Source of the DNA: Psychromonas ingrahamii 37
GTDB lineage: Bacteria > Pseudomonadota > Gammaproteobacteria > Enterobacterales > Psychromonadaceae
DNA length: 64,000 bases
Reading direction: 5' to 3'
Assembly (NCBI RefSeq): GCF_000015285.1
Contig: NC_008709.1
Location: 4,278,001 to 4,342,000 of the forward strand
Below are positions 1 to 8,718 of the stretch, piece after piece; the first letter of the stretch is position 1, and the number at the start of each line of letters is the position of its first letter. The position numbers and the translations under genes were made by a program. The notes beneath the pieces are model-generated. The model was given only the letters and a program-made list of their open reading frames with translations. It did no database searches and was not told where the DNA came from.

Positions 1-155
1 TTCTCTGCACAGTATTTCTTCAATTTCTGACTTGATAAATTATCTCTGATAATGACGGTGACATTATTAAGCGAGTTTATTTCTTTTAAATTATAATTGT
101 TAATAATATCGTCATCATTACCATGAGAAACAATAGATATATAAATGTGCGCCAA
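1..155 (-). CDS. Family 2 glycosyltransferase, N-terminal fragment (cut by window edge)
   Basis: The reverse strand reads an open frame from a TTG codon at 155 to the window edge, about 51 codons, beginning M-A-H-I-Y-I-S-I-V-S-H-G-N-D-D-D. A short beta strand followed by S-H-G/N-D is typical of the start of GT-A family 2 glycosyltransferases. An in-frame TAA lies two codons upstream of the TTG, so no earlier start is possible, and a GAGG ribosome site lies 9 nt before it. It follows the wzt and rhamnose genes on the same strand, so it most likely adds a sugar to the same polysaccharide. The donor, the acceptor and the remainder of the gene are not visible. Confidence 0.6.
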   Translation of the reverse strand, partial: MAHIYISIVSHGNDDDIINNYNLKEINSLNNVTVIIRDNLSSQKLKKYCAE

Positions 156-197
156 CCCTTAAAACCTCAATAAAATAAATCTGTTAATGAAAATATT

Positions 198-233
198 TAT
201 TAAAGGATTAAATACATATTTAATCCTTTAATA
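198..233 (+). terminator. 17-bp perfect inverted repeat followed by T-run
   Basis: Arms 198-214 and 217-233 are perfectly complementary around a 2-nt centre, and a run of six T follows on the plus strand (234-239). The shape fits an intrinsic terminator read on the plus strand. On the minus strand, where the neighbouring genes lie, the trailing bases are A/T mixed, so its efficiency there is doubtful. The stem is AT-rich with only four G-C pairs. Confidence 0.4.
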
Positions 234-278
234 TTTTTTCGCCAATGAATAAAATCCAGATCTACAACATATAGGGCT

Positions 279-358
279 AGATTTGATGGAGATTCTTCAT
301 TGAGTTTGATTCCTTAACAAAATAATCAAACTCAATTACAACCACTCCATCAGGATCT
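279..358. repeat. Two-tier imperfect inverted repeat (cruciform-like)
   Basis: Inner arms of 13 bp (299-311 and 324-336) surround a 12-nt loop. Outside them, 8-bp arms (284-291 TGATGGAG and 345-352 CTCCATCA) and 4-bp arms (279-282 and 355-358) continue the symmetry with small asymmetric bulges. The result is an 80-nt long hairpin without a U-tract. It may be a small non-autonomous element or an mRNA-stabilising structure; nothing in the sequence decides this. Confidence 0.45.
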
Positions 359-565
359 GTTACGTGACAAGCAAATATAGAAAATCAATTTTCAAATTAA
401 CTGTCACTAACTAGTAGCTATTATAGCAATTACTAATGTCCTACAAAGATGCTGATACTTGTAACCTAACAAAATAAAAAATTCTCCGTACATATCTTCC
501 TAAATTGAAAACAGCACATATAGGAATATTTAATATGGGTTGGTTAAAATCACATCATGCAATTA

Positions 566-3166
566 CTATTTTGCTTGAAGAAATAAATCTTTTTTCTGAT
601 TTAATTTTTCACTACTCTGTTTTATCATTTCACTATAAGTGGAATTATTGAATCCCCATAATGTTGAATGCATCTCTTCTTTATGTCCAACTAAATACTC
701 AGGTGTAGTAATGACTTTGCAACCATTATTTTCTATATATCGATCAATAGTATTAGTCTCTGCATCATGATTTGTATCATTCCAGCCAAGTAGTTTATCA
801 AAAAAAGCATTTGAATAAACATTCAAGACGGTACTAGTCATCTTATCAATATAAATAAATTCTTCCTCTTTATATTCTTGAATTTTATCTACTTTAGTAT
901 TCGAATTGAAGTCAGCAATAAGACCTGAAAACAAATCCCATGAATTATTTTCCAATCCATCCAAATAGTTCTTTATATTTTGATAACGAGATTCAAAATC
1001 TGTTTTAAATTCAACATCATCTTCACATATTGTGATTGTTTCAAAATTTTGCTCTTTAGCTTTACGAATAATAAATTTATAACTTAACCCACACCCAATC
1101 CAGCCAAGATCATGACGAAGTCCCGGAACATATTGAATACCGTACTTATTGTCACAATCAAAACCAACTTTACGTCCTGTGGACTCAGGCAAACCTAAAC
1201 AGACAAAATTCGTATCAAAATGAATATTTTTACTCGCCAATTCGTAAAACTCATCAAATGTAATACAATCTTTAGACAACATGAAACGCATAAAATAGAA
1301 TTCGAACATATCACTTATGCTTTGTAGATAGGAGATATTTTCAGTTACTTTATCTTTAATATTCTCTGTATCGCCAATCCAGTAAGAAATACGAGCTATC
1401 ATGGCTTCTATGTCATCAATATCAACAAAATCTACGCATTGCTTGATATCTTGATGTTGTTCAATATCAGAGCTTGTTTCTGAAATAACTAATTTATTTA
1501 AACTTAAAGATTCATAAATTCGTGTTGTTTCAAGTAATGCATTCTCGTAATAGTGAATATTAACAACTACTTTAGCTTTTGCTATTTCAGAATATAATTC
1601 TTCCCCAAAGAGATCTCTAATTACTTTTACATTGAAATTCCTAGACAACTCCTCTATATATTTTTTCCTACGAGCGTTATTTATATCACCATAAAAAATA
1701 ACATCGTATTGATAGTCCTCATCAATACGACTTTTTAAATCTTTATGATATCCAACAGGCATATAAAACATTTGTTGATAGTGAAGCCCGTTTTCCTGCA
1801 AAAAATTAATGTTATTTTCAGCATAATCGAAAATCGCGTAAGAATTCTCTAAAATAGAAAAATACTCAGGAGTAAACCAACGAGAACTTACTGACTGCTC
1901 TAACTGATAACTAATATATAATTCTGGGAGTTCAGTAAACATCTGAGGGCAAATAACAAAATATAACGTATCTTGATAACCAGATTTTGGTTTTTCAAAA
2001 ATAACTTCACTCTCAAATGAAATTTTAGCTAAACTTGATTCAATTCTTTTTGCCAACGATGTGCAATGAGGTGTTGTTAGTATGTATATTTTTTCATAGT
2101 CACGAATATTAATATGCCTAACAGGAGCATGAATAAATAGACTAGAAGCGCTAATCAATCTTTTAGCGGTTTGCTTGATACCAAATTTTTTCACAAATTG
2201 AATTGCTTTAAGTGCAATCTTAGGATTTTGATAAAACAATTGCGATAATCGAATGACACGGTTAACTTTATTTGAATGATAAGCACGTAACAACAAATGC
2301 TTAAAATTTCGAATGGGTGATGTTAATCGATAAGTGATACTTTTTTTTATCGTTAACAATTCAATTTGAGAATCGTGAAGCTTTGAATTTAATTGTTCTA
2401 ATTCAATTTGAGAATCATGAAGTGTTGAATTTAATTGCTCTAATTCGATTACATGTTTACTCTCTAATGAATTAATTTTATTCTCATATTGTACTTTTTC
2501 TTCAGTTTGTTTTTTTAGAATTTCTAATGTTTCTTCCTGACTATTTTTAATCTCTAATATGTTTTTGGCATTATTTTCAGGATTAATTATAAAGGAATAG
2601 TCACTTCTTGGTTCATATTCACCAGATTTAAAGCCCCAAAAATATAAATCTTTGGTTTTGTCATTAGTAGAAAAACAATATTCATTAAATAAAGAATCAA
2701 AATCATCAAAAATAGCTTTGATATCATCTTCCTCTAAATTTTTATAATAATCGCTCCAACCCTCAAAACTTTGTAGTAATGGAGCATCATCTGGTGTGGT
2801 TCTTTTAGTTCCATGTTCAGGTCGCCCTGTCGTTGCACAAGTGAATAAAAATAAGCCACCAGGTTTCAACATTCGATAAATGTTTTTTATGGTTTTCTCA
2901 TAAAACTGATCATGTTCAAAACATTCTGTCGAAACAATTGTGTCAAATGTTGCATCTGGCATACCAAGCTCATGCCCTGGAGTTATAATATCAACATTCC
3001 GACCTTGTGCCACATCAAGACCTAAATAATTACAACCACTAAAAAAAGCATTATTATTGCCATTAATATCGAGACACCCAATATCAAGCACAAATTTATA
3101 CTCAAAAAATGAAGAAAACTTTAATCTAACTGATTGACAAAACTCTTGCTGTTCTATATGAGACAC
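566..3166 (-). CDS. Three-domain polysaccharide enzyme: SAM methyltransferase, coiled coil, CgeB-like glycosyltransferase, GT25-like domain
   Basis: The 866-residue protein starts at GTG 3166, nine bases after wzt. Residues about 20-165 form a class I SAM methyltransferase: LDIGC motif I at 27-31, then YLGLD, FDTIVSTECFEHD and MLKPGGLF. Residues about 205-275 are Glu/Lys/Gln-rich and predicted coiled coil, including two copies of a 14-residue unit. A basic stretch with SxTYRLTSPIRNFK follows, as seen at coiled-coil/glycosyltransferase junctions. Residues about 355-600 resemble CgeB/GT-B glycosyltransferases (DVIFYGD, then TRIYESLSLNKLVISE). Residues about 640-840 resemble LPS glycosyltransferase family 25 (GCGLSYKFIIRKAKE, then ITICEDDVEF). 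Its position after wzm-wzt suggests a cytoplasmic or membrane-edge role in building, capping or measuring the exported chain. Substrates are unknown. The domain calls rest on motifs read by eye. Confidence 0.75.
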   Translation of the reverse strand: MSHIEQQEFCQSVRLKFSSFFEYKFVLDIGCLDINGNNNAFFSGCNYLGLDVAQGRNVDIITPGHELGMPDATFDTIVSTECFEHDQFYEKTIKNIYRMLKPGGLFLFTCATTGRPEHGTKRTTPDDAPLLQSFEGWSDYYKNLEEDDIKAIFDDFDSLFNEYCFSTNDKTKDLYFWGFKSGEYEPRSDYSFIINPENNAKNILEIKNSQEETLEILKKQTEEKVQYENKINSLESKHVIELEQLNSTLHDSQIELEQLNSKLHDSQIELLTIKKSITYRLTSPIRNFKHLLLRAYHSNKVNRVIRLSQLFYQNPKIALKAIQFVKKFGIKQTAKRLISASSLFIHAPVRHINIRDYEKIYILTTPHCTSLAKRIESSLAKISFESEVIFEKPKSGYQDTLYFVICPQMFTELPELYISYQLEQSVSSRWFTPEYFSILENSYAIFDYAENNINFLQENGLHYQQMFYMPVGYHKDLKSRIDEDYQYDVIFYGDINNARRKKYIEELSRNFNVKVIRDLFGEELYSEIAKAKVVVNIHYYENALLETTRIYESLSLNKLVISETSSDIEQHQDIKQCVDFVDIDDIEAMIARISYWIGDTENIKDKVTENISYLQSISDMFEFYFMRFMLSKDCITFDEFYELASKNIHFDTNFVCLGLPESTGRKVGFDCDNKYGIQYVPGLRHDLGWIGCGLSYKFIIRKAKEQNFETITICEDDVEFKTDFESRYQNIKNYLDGLENNSWDLFSGLIADFNSNTKVDKIQEYKEEEFIYIDKMTSTVLNVYSNAFFDKLLGWNDTNHDAETNTIDRYIENNGCKVITTPEYLVGHKEEMHSTLWGFNNSTYSEMIKQSSEKLNQKKDLFLQAK
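2358..2441. repeat. 42-bp tandem duplication inside the coiled-coil coding region
   Basis: Units 2358-2399 and 2400-2441 are near-identical direct repeats that stay in frame. They encode QLNSTLHDSQIELE and QLNSKLHDSQIELL, 14 residues each, which is exactly two coiled-coil heptads. Confidence 0.85.
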
Positions 3167-3175
3167 AATACCCGC

Positions 3176-4498
3176 CTATTTTACTGTAAATTTGATGTCT
3201 TTCATCGGAATACCTACTAAACCAGTGCTAGCAGACGTGGACATGGATCTGAATACCAACGCATCATTTATCCATTGATGCTGAACATGACTTTCTTGGT
3301 CACCATCCGCGATGGCAACAGATAATGAATAATCACCATTCATCAAGATTGGCATTAGAAAACTAAATTCAACATTTAATACATTATTCGCATCGCACAA
3401 AAAATTATGATTTAATGTAGATATATATGTGTTATCACCAAATATAGGCTGACCAAGCTTATCTTTAACTGTAAAACCAATTATGGGATTTTTTAGCTCA
3501 GATAAAACATCCACAACTAATTTCAATCGTACATCTTCCCCTCCAACAAACCAACTTAACGGATTATTATCCGTATCGGTTATATATACATCTGTAAAAT
3601 TAGCTCCATCATGGCCAAAAGATTTCACATTTAATTCATCAAATTGTATTACTTTTATATCATTTCTAATATTTGTTGAATTAATAAAGTCAAGACGGAA
3701 ATCTTTAAATGCTTTATTTTGTTTCAGTACTTTTTTAGGTTCTTTATCTTTAGACGATATTTTTGATTGATATAGAAAAGCCATATATTGCTCTGAGACA
3801 TCTTTTGCAGAACCAAAGCTTTCCAACTGACCATTTTTCAACCAAACAGCTTTATCGCATAAATTTGTAACTGCCGAGGTATCATGACTAACGAATAATA
3901 GTACTCCAGTTTTTTTAAACTCTCGTAAAAACCGCATACATTTTTGAGTAAATAAAGCATCACCAACAGCTAAAGCTTCATCAATAATAAGCATATCTGC
4001 ATTGACATGGGCGATAACAGCAAAGGCTAAACGAACATACATACCACTTGAGTATGTTTTTACTACTTGATTTATAAATTCACCTATATCTGCAAATTGA
4101 ATAATATTTTCATATTGTTCATCAATTTCATCATTTGACATCCCATATAAAGATGCACATAGATATACATTATCCTTACCAGTAAATTCAGGATTAAATC
4201 CTGCCCCAAGCTCAAGTAAAGCGGCAACCCTTCCGTTGACTTTTATTTCACCAGTAGTGGGTGTCAACGTATCACAAATTATTTGTAATAAAGTAGATTT
4301 ACCAGCACCATTGCGGCCAATAATACCTAAAGACTCTCCACGAGAAACGCTAAATGATATATTTTTTAATGCCCAGAATTCTTTATAGAGTTTTTTACGC
4401 CTTAAGAACATTTGTAATAACCGATGAGAAGGTTTCTTGTACATCTCAAAACATTTACTCACATTATCCACTGATAATATTGTTTCATTACAATACAT
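3176..4498 (-). CDS. wzt: Polysaccharide ABC exporter ATP-binding subunit with C-terminal glycan-binding domain
   Basis: The 440-residue protein is the nucleotide-binding subunit of a Wzm/Wzt exporter that moves lipid-linked O-antigen across the inner membrane. Walker A is GIIGRNGAGKST, the signature is YSSGMYVRLAFA, Walker B is MLIIDEALAVGD, and the switch His is in FVSHD. After residue about 275 comes a beta-rich extension matching the Wzt C-terminal domain. In E. coli O8/O9a that domain binds the modified non-reducing end of the finished chain. The ATG at 4498 overlaps the end of wzm by 11 bases, which indicates translational coupling. The extension implies that the glycan carries a terminal modification, for which the downstream methyltransferase-bearing protein is the obvious candidate (inference). 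Confidence 0.92.
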   Translation of the reverse strand: MYCNETILSVDNVSKCFEMYKKPSHRLLQMFLRRKKLYKEFWALKNISFSVSRGESLGIIGRNGAGKSTLLQIICDTLTPTTGEIKVNGRVAALLELGAGFNPEFTGKDNVYLCASLYGMSNDEIDEQYENIIQFADIGEFINQVVKTYSSGMYVRLAFAVIAHVNADMLIIDEALAVGDALFTQKCMRFLREFKKTGVLLFVSHDTSAVTNLCDKAVWLKNGQLESFGSAKDVSEQYMAFLYQSKISSKDKEPKKVLKQNKAFKDFRLDFINSTNIRNDIKVIQFDELNVKSFGHDGANFTDVYITDTDNNPLSWFVGGEDVRLKLVVDVLSELKNPIIGFTVKDKLGQPIFGDNTYISTLNHNFLCDANNVLNVEFSFLMPILMNGDYSLSVAIADGDQESHVQHQWINDALVFRSMSTSASTGLVGIPMKDIKFTVK

Positions 4499-5303
4499 CG
4501 CTAAAACCTTTTCTCAATTTTTGAAACCACAAAAAACCCAATAAATAAATAAATGCTGAAGAAAAAAAATAGATTGCGTAACCATTTAAAGTTATAGAGT
4601 TATTATAAATGGCAATATCTCTAAACATTTCAATGACATTTGTTATTGGATTTAAGTACATATAAACTTGATATTTTTCTGGTAATGCCGATATAGGATA
4701 AAAAATTGGAGTCAGAAACATCATTGCAGTAACAAGCAATGCCACGAGTTGGTTTGTATCTTTTAAATAAACCCCCGTAGCAGATATAATATATGACAAA
4801 CCACAACATAAAAAACAGAATGGTATAACGATGGCAGGCGTAAAAATCACAGATAATGCAGGTAAACCAATCAACAATGTATAAAATATAAACCAGATTA
4901 TAAATGATAATATAAAGTTAAATAACGCTGATAACGTTATTACCCATGGTAATATTTCAACAGGAAAAATAACTTTTGTGACGTAATTAGAGTGCGAAAC
5001 CAACAATTCAGGCGATCTCGATAATATATCAGAAAAGAAATTAAACAATATCAACCCAGAAAATAGCAACATTGAGAATTGATATTTATCACCTCCAATA
5101 CCCCACTTAGCCTTAAAGACAACACTAAAAATAAAAGTATAAATCGCAAGCATTACTATTGGTGTTAATATGGACCAAAATACACCCAACAGAGAACCTT
5201 GATATCTTTGCAAGATATCACGCCTAGTTAAAGATATAATCAAACGTTTATTTTTATACAGTATTGATATTGATGATATTAAATTTTTATCAACTTTATA
5301 CAT
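4488..5303 (-). CDS. wzm: Polysaccharide ABC exporter permease
   Basis: This is a 271-residue integral membrane protein of the ABC-2 type with about six hydrophobic segments. It begins with a cytoplasmic stretch (residues about 1-35, ending LTRRDILQRYQGSLLGVFWSI) typical of O-antigen and teichoic acid exporters. The conserved region MMFLTPIFYPISALPEKYQ and the following LNPITNVIEMFRDI match the family. It pairs with the ATPase encoded next to it to form the inner-membrane export channel. The ATG at 5303 overlaps the 3' end of rfbC by 8 bases, so it is translated from the rhamnose operon mRNA. Confidence 0.92.
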   Translation of the reverse strand: MYKVDKNLISSISILYKNKRLIISLTRRDILQRYQGSLLGVFWSILTPIVMLAIYTFIFSVVFKAKWGIGGDKYQFSMLLFSGLILFNFFSDILSRSPELLVSHSNYVTKVIFPVEILPWVITLSALFNFILSFIIWFIFYTLLIGLPALSVIFTPAIVIPFCFLCCGLSYIISATGVYLKDTNQLVALLVTAMMFLTPIFYPISALPEKYQVYMYLNPITNVIEMFRDIAIYNNSITLNGYAIYFFSSAFIYLLGFLWFQKLRKGFSDVL

Positions 5304-5853
5304 ATTGCATCCTGCTAATCATTTTTAATAATTTTGCATTTTTATCTTTTTCAGATAATAAAGGCACTTCCTCTTTAATCGGCCACTCAATACCAATATC
5401 AGGATCATTCCACAGGATTGAAACTTCACTGGTTGGGTTATAATAATCCGTACACTTATACACAAACTCAGCTTCATCACTAGTTACCAAGAAACCATGG
5501 GCAAAACCTTCTGGCACCCATAATTGACGCTTATTTTCTTCAGAAAGAGTGACACCAACCCATTGGCCAAATGTTGCTGAACTCTTACGGATATCCACAG
5601 CCACATCAAAAACTTCACCAGAAATCACACGAACTAGTTTACCTTGCGTGTTTTCAGTTTGGTAATGCAAGCCTCTTAAGATCCCTTTCTTCGATTTAGA
5701 ATGATTGTCCTGCACGAATAAAGTTGGTTTACCTGTGACCTCTTTTTCAAATAATTTTTGATTCCATGTTTCCATAAAGAAACCTCGTTCATCACCAAAC
5801 ACGGCTGGTTCAATGATTTTCACATCAGGAATTTTTGTTTCAATAATTTTCAT
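5296..5853 (-). CDS. rfbC: dTDP-4-dehydrorhamnose 3,5-epimerase
   Basis: The 185-residue cupin enzyme performs the third step of dTDP-L-rhamnose synthesis, epimerising C3 and C5 of dTDP-4-keto-6-deoxyglucose. The active-site segment GILRGLHYQ contains the catalytic His, QDNHSKSKKG precedes it, and VPEGFAHGFLV and YKCTDYYNP are family motifs. Length is normal for RmlC. It sits between rfbD (15 bases upstream) and wzm (overlapping) on the same strand. The complete set of four rhamnose enzymes in this operon indicates that rhamnose or a derivative is part of the surface polysaccharide. Confidence 0.95.
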   Translation of the reverse strand: MKIIETKIPDVKIIEPAVFGDERGFFMETWNQKLFEKEVTGKPTLFVQDNHSKSKKGILRGLHYQTENTQGKLVRVISGEVFDVAVDIRKSSATFGQWVGVTLSEENKRQLWVPEGFAHGFLVTSDEAEFVYKCTDYYNPTSEVSILWNDPDIGIEWPIKEEVPLLSEKDKNAKLLKMISRMQYV

Positions 5854-5868
5854 AATAAACTCAATCTG

Positions 5869-6753
5869 TTATATATTTGTATACGCTTTAATATTCTGTA
5901 GCGCAGCCTTCCAATCACTTGCATTAACCCCAAATTTGTCTTTGATTAATGTTGTAGATAATTTTGAATTAGCTGGCCGCTTAGCGGGAGTTGGGTAATC
6001 TGCCGTTGTAATTGAGTTAACAACAGGTGACTGTTTTAGTACCGTTTGTTGAACAGCCTCATCAAAAATAGCTTGAGCAAACTGGCTCCAGCTGACATGA
6101 GGGAAACCAGAATAATGATAAATACCATATTTATCGTTATCACCATTACTGAGCGTTTTTGCAACAGTAACCAATGCCGATGCGATATCACCTGCATAAG
6201 TTGGACCACCAAATTGATCCCCCACAATGCCTAAGGTATCGTGGGTTTTGGCTAGACGCAGCATGATTTTGACAAAGTTATTACCATGCTCACCAAATAC
6301 CCATGCAGTTCGCAGAATAATATGCCGGGAACACGCCTCAATAACGGCTTTCTCACCGGCTAATTTACTTTCACCGTATATTCCCTGTGGTGAGGTTAGA
6401 TCGGCCTCGGTATACATACCCTCTTTATCGCCGGAAAATACATAATCCGTTGAGATATGTAAAATCACTGCATTTACACTTTGTGCAGCTTCTGCTAAAT
6501 ACTTTGCACCATCACGATTAATAGCGTAAGCAAGATCAGACTCATCTTCGGCTCGGTCAACTGCGGTGTATGCGGCAGCATTAATGATGATGGTTGGTTT
6601 AAACTCATTCACTACTGCTTGGACAGCAGATTGATCAGTGATGTCTAAGCCTTTTGAATCTAACGCTAAAAACTGTGCATCAGTATAATTTCTTAACTGT
6701 TCCGTTAGGCAATGACCAACCTGTCCTTTACTTCCGGTTATTAATACGCGCAT
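5869..6753 (-). CDS. rfbD: dTDP-4-dehydrorhamnose reductase
   Basis: This short-chain dehydrogenase/reductase of 294 residues catalyses the last, NAD(P)H-dependent step to dTDP-L-rhamnose. The nucleotide-binding motif GSKGQVGHCL is at the N-terminus, STDYVFSGD follows near residue 105, and the catalytic pair is in YGESKLAGE (Y-x3-K). I place the start at ATG 6753 (MRVLITG). It lies 4 bases after the rfbA stop, has AAGG 8 nt upstream, and gives the usual N-terminus. An upstream in-frame start at 6783 would add ten residues and overlap rfbA. Confidence 0.94.
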   Translation of the reverse strand: MRVLITGSKGQVGHCLTEQLRNYTDAQFLALDSKGLDITDQSAVQAVVNEFKPTIIINAAAYTAVDRAEDESDLAYAINRDGAKYLAEAAQSVNAVILHISTDYVFSGDKEGMYTEADLTSPQGIYGESKLAGEKAVIEACSRHIILRTAWVFGEHGNNFVKIMLRLAKTHDTLGIVGDQFGGPTYAGDIASALVTVAKTLSNGDNDKYGIYHYSGFPHVSWSQFAQAIFDEAVQQTVLKQSPVVNSITTADYPTPAKRPANSKLSTTLIKDKFGVNASDWKAALQNIKAYTNI

Positions 6754-6757
6754 ATCT

Positions 6758-7639
6758 TTATGCCTTCGCTTTTGATTCTTCAATTAAACGTTTTAGGTAT
6801 TGCCCATATTCGTTTTTCATCATAGGATTAGCAAGTGCAAGAACCTGTTCATCACTTAACCAATTATTACGCCACGATATCTCTTCAAGGCAAGCAACCT
6901 TTAATCCTTGAACATTTTCAATAGTCTGCACAAAAGATGAAGCTTCATGCAAGCTTTCATGAGTACCAGTATCAAGCCAGGCAAAACCGCGTCCTAGCAA
7001 TTCAACATTCAAAGAATTATCATCAAGATACATTTGATTAATGCTAGTAATTTCTAGTTCACCTCGGTGAGAAGGCTTTACTTTTTTAGCAAAATCAACA
7101 ACGCGATTGTCATAAAAATATAACCCAGTGACCGCATAGTTAGATTTTGGCTTAGCTGGCTTTTCTTCAATCGAAAGCGCTCTCATATTCTTATCAAAAT
7201 CAATGACACCAAAACGTTCAGGGTCTTTTACCTGATAACCAAAGACTGTTGCTCCTTTTGTTCGACTAGCTGAATTTTTTAAAGTCTGACTAAAGGATTG
7301 TCCATAGAAAATATTGTCTCCCAAAACCAGGCAACAAGAATCCCCATCAATGAATTTTTCACCGATAATAAACGCTTGAGCTAACCCATCTGGACTTGGC
7401 TGAATCGCATATTCAAAATTAACACCAATATCGTTACCATCACCCAATAATCGTTTAAAACTGTCAATATCTTCTGGAGTAGTAATAATCAAAATATCTT
7501 TGATTCCAGCTAACATTAATGTCGATATTGGATAATAAACCATTGGTTTGTCATATACTGGTAATAGTTGCTTTGAAACACCACGAGTAATCGGGTATAA
7601 ACGCGTTCCCGAGCCACCAGCTAAGATAATGCCTTTCAT
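6758..7639 (-). CDS. rfbA: Glucose-1-phosphate thymidylyltransferase
   Basis: The 293-residue nucleotidyltransferase makes dTDP-glucose from glucose-1-phosphate and dTTP, the first step of rhamnose synthesis. The N-terminal signature [20 protein letters not shown] is intact, followed by [17 protein letters not shown] and the metal-site region [10 protein letters not shown]. Length matches RmlA. Its ATG at 7639 overlaps the rfbB stop by 4 bases and its stop is 4 bases before rfbD, so the four genes are tightly coupled. Confidence 0.96.
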   Translation of the reverse strand: MKGIILAGGSGTRLYPITRGVSKQLLPVYDKPMVYYPISTLMLAGIKDILIITTPEDIDSFKRLLGDGNDIGVNFEYAIQPSPDGLAQAFIIGEKFIDGDSCCLVLGDNIFYGQSFSQTLKNSASRTKGATVFGYQVKDPERFGVIDFDKNMRALSIEEKPAKPKSNYAVTGLYFYDNRVVDFAKKVKPSHRGELEITSINQMYLDDNSLNVELLGRGFAWLDTGTHESLHEASSFVQTIENVQGLKVACLEEISWRNNWLSDEQVLALANPMMKNEYGQYLKRLIEESKAKA

Positions 7640-8718
7640 TTATTCTCCTCACTTGTACTTGCTGTGCCTAGACGCTCAAAATTATATGAACCATCAAGAA
7701 CACGGCTCCACCATTTTTTATTATTTAGGTACCACTCGACTGTTTTACGAAGCCCAGATTCAAATGTTTCTGCAGGCGCCCAGCCAAGCTCACGTTCAAT
7801 TTTTGACGCGTCAATTGCGTAGCGCACATCATGCCCTGGGCGATCTGTTACATAAGTAATAAGATCTTCGTATTTAGTCACATTTGCAGGCTTATTTGCA
7901 ACTAGTTCTTCAAGCAACGAACAGATGGTTGTTACTACTTCAATATTTGCTTTTTCATTATGCCCGCCAATATTGTAAGTCTCACCAATTTCACCTTTAG
8001 TTACAACGGTATAAAGTGCACTAGCATGATCTTCAACATACAGCCAATCACGAATTTGCATGCCATTGCCATAAACTGGCAGGGGTTTTCCATCTAATGC
8101 GTTTAAAATTATCAGCGGTATCAATTTTTCTGGGAAATGGAAAGGACCATAATTATTTGAACAGTTCGTTATTAACGTTGGCAGCCCGTAAGTACGCTGC
8201 CACGCTCGAACTAAATGGTCACTGGATGCTTTTGAAGCTGAATAAGGGCTTGATGGCTCATAAGATGTCGTTTCAGTAAAAAGATCATCAGTGCCTTCCA
8301 GATCACCATAAACTTCATCCGTTGAAATATGATGAAAACGAAATGCTTCTTTACGAGATGCTTTTAGCTGGTTCCAATATTGACGAGACGCTTCGAGCAG
8401 GGTGTAAGTACCTACTATATTCGTCTCGATAAACGCAGCGGGGCCATCAATTGAGCGATCAACGTGGGATTCAGCAGCTAAATGCATCACAGCATCGGGT
8501 TGATGTTTTTTAAATACACCATCTAACTCGGTACGATTACAAATATCGACTTGTTCAAATGAATAACGTTCACTCGCTTCGATTTCAGATAGGGATTCTA
8601 AGTTTCCTGCATAGGTCAATTTATCAACATTGATAACACTATCTTTTGTGTTGCTAATGATATTGCGGATAACCGCTGAGCCAATAAAACCAGCTCCTCC
8701 TGTCACTAAAATTTTCAT
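7636..8718 (-). CDS. rfbB: dTDP-glucose 4,6-dehydratase
   Basis: The 360-residue extended SDR enzyme converts dTDP-glucose to dTDP-4-keto-6-deoxyglucose using tightly bound NAD. It shows [10 protein letters not shown] at the N-terminus, [13 protein letters not shown] near residue 80, [13 protein letters not shown] with the catalytic Asp-Glu pair, and [13 protein letters not shown] with the Tyr/Lys pair. It is the first gene visible after the ops/JUMPstart leader (8873-8905), about 155 bases downstream of it, so it probably opens the RfaH-dependent operon. Confidence 0.96.
   Translation of the reverse strand: MKILVTGGAGFIGSAVIRNIISNTKDSVINVDKLTYAGNLESLSEIEASERYSFEQVDICNRTELDGVFKKHQPDAVMHLAAESHVDRSIDGPAAFIETNIVGTYTLLEASRQYWNQLKASRKEAFRFHHISTDEVYGDLEGTDDLFTETTSYEPSSPYSASKASSDHLVRAWQRTYGLPTLITNCSNNYGPFHFPEKLIPLIILNALDGKPLPVYGNGMQIRDWLYVEDHASALYTVVTKGEIGETYNIGGHNEKANIEVVTTICSLLEELVANKPANVTKYEDLITYVTDRPGHDVRYAIDASKIERELGWAPAETFESGLRKTVEWYLNNKKWWSRVLDGSYNFERLGTASTSEENK

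Larger units (their letters stand above)
156..565. other. Gene-free AT-rich gap in the polysaccharide cluster
   Basis: There is no convincing open frame on either strand over about 410 bases between two minus-strand glycan genes. It is very AT-rich and holds two inverted repeats, listed separately at 198-233 and 279-358. I see no clear sigma-70 promoter or ops element. The length is unusual inside an operon whose other junctions overlap or nearly touch, so the downstream glycosyltransferase may form a separate unit. Confidence 0.5.

Noticed and set aside
3483-3770. Plus-strand open frame inside wzt
   Set aside because: Antisense shadow of a well-supported gene. The same applies to the other short frames opposite or inside identified genes.
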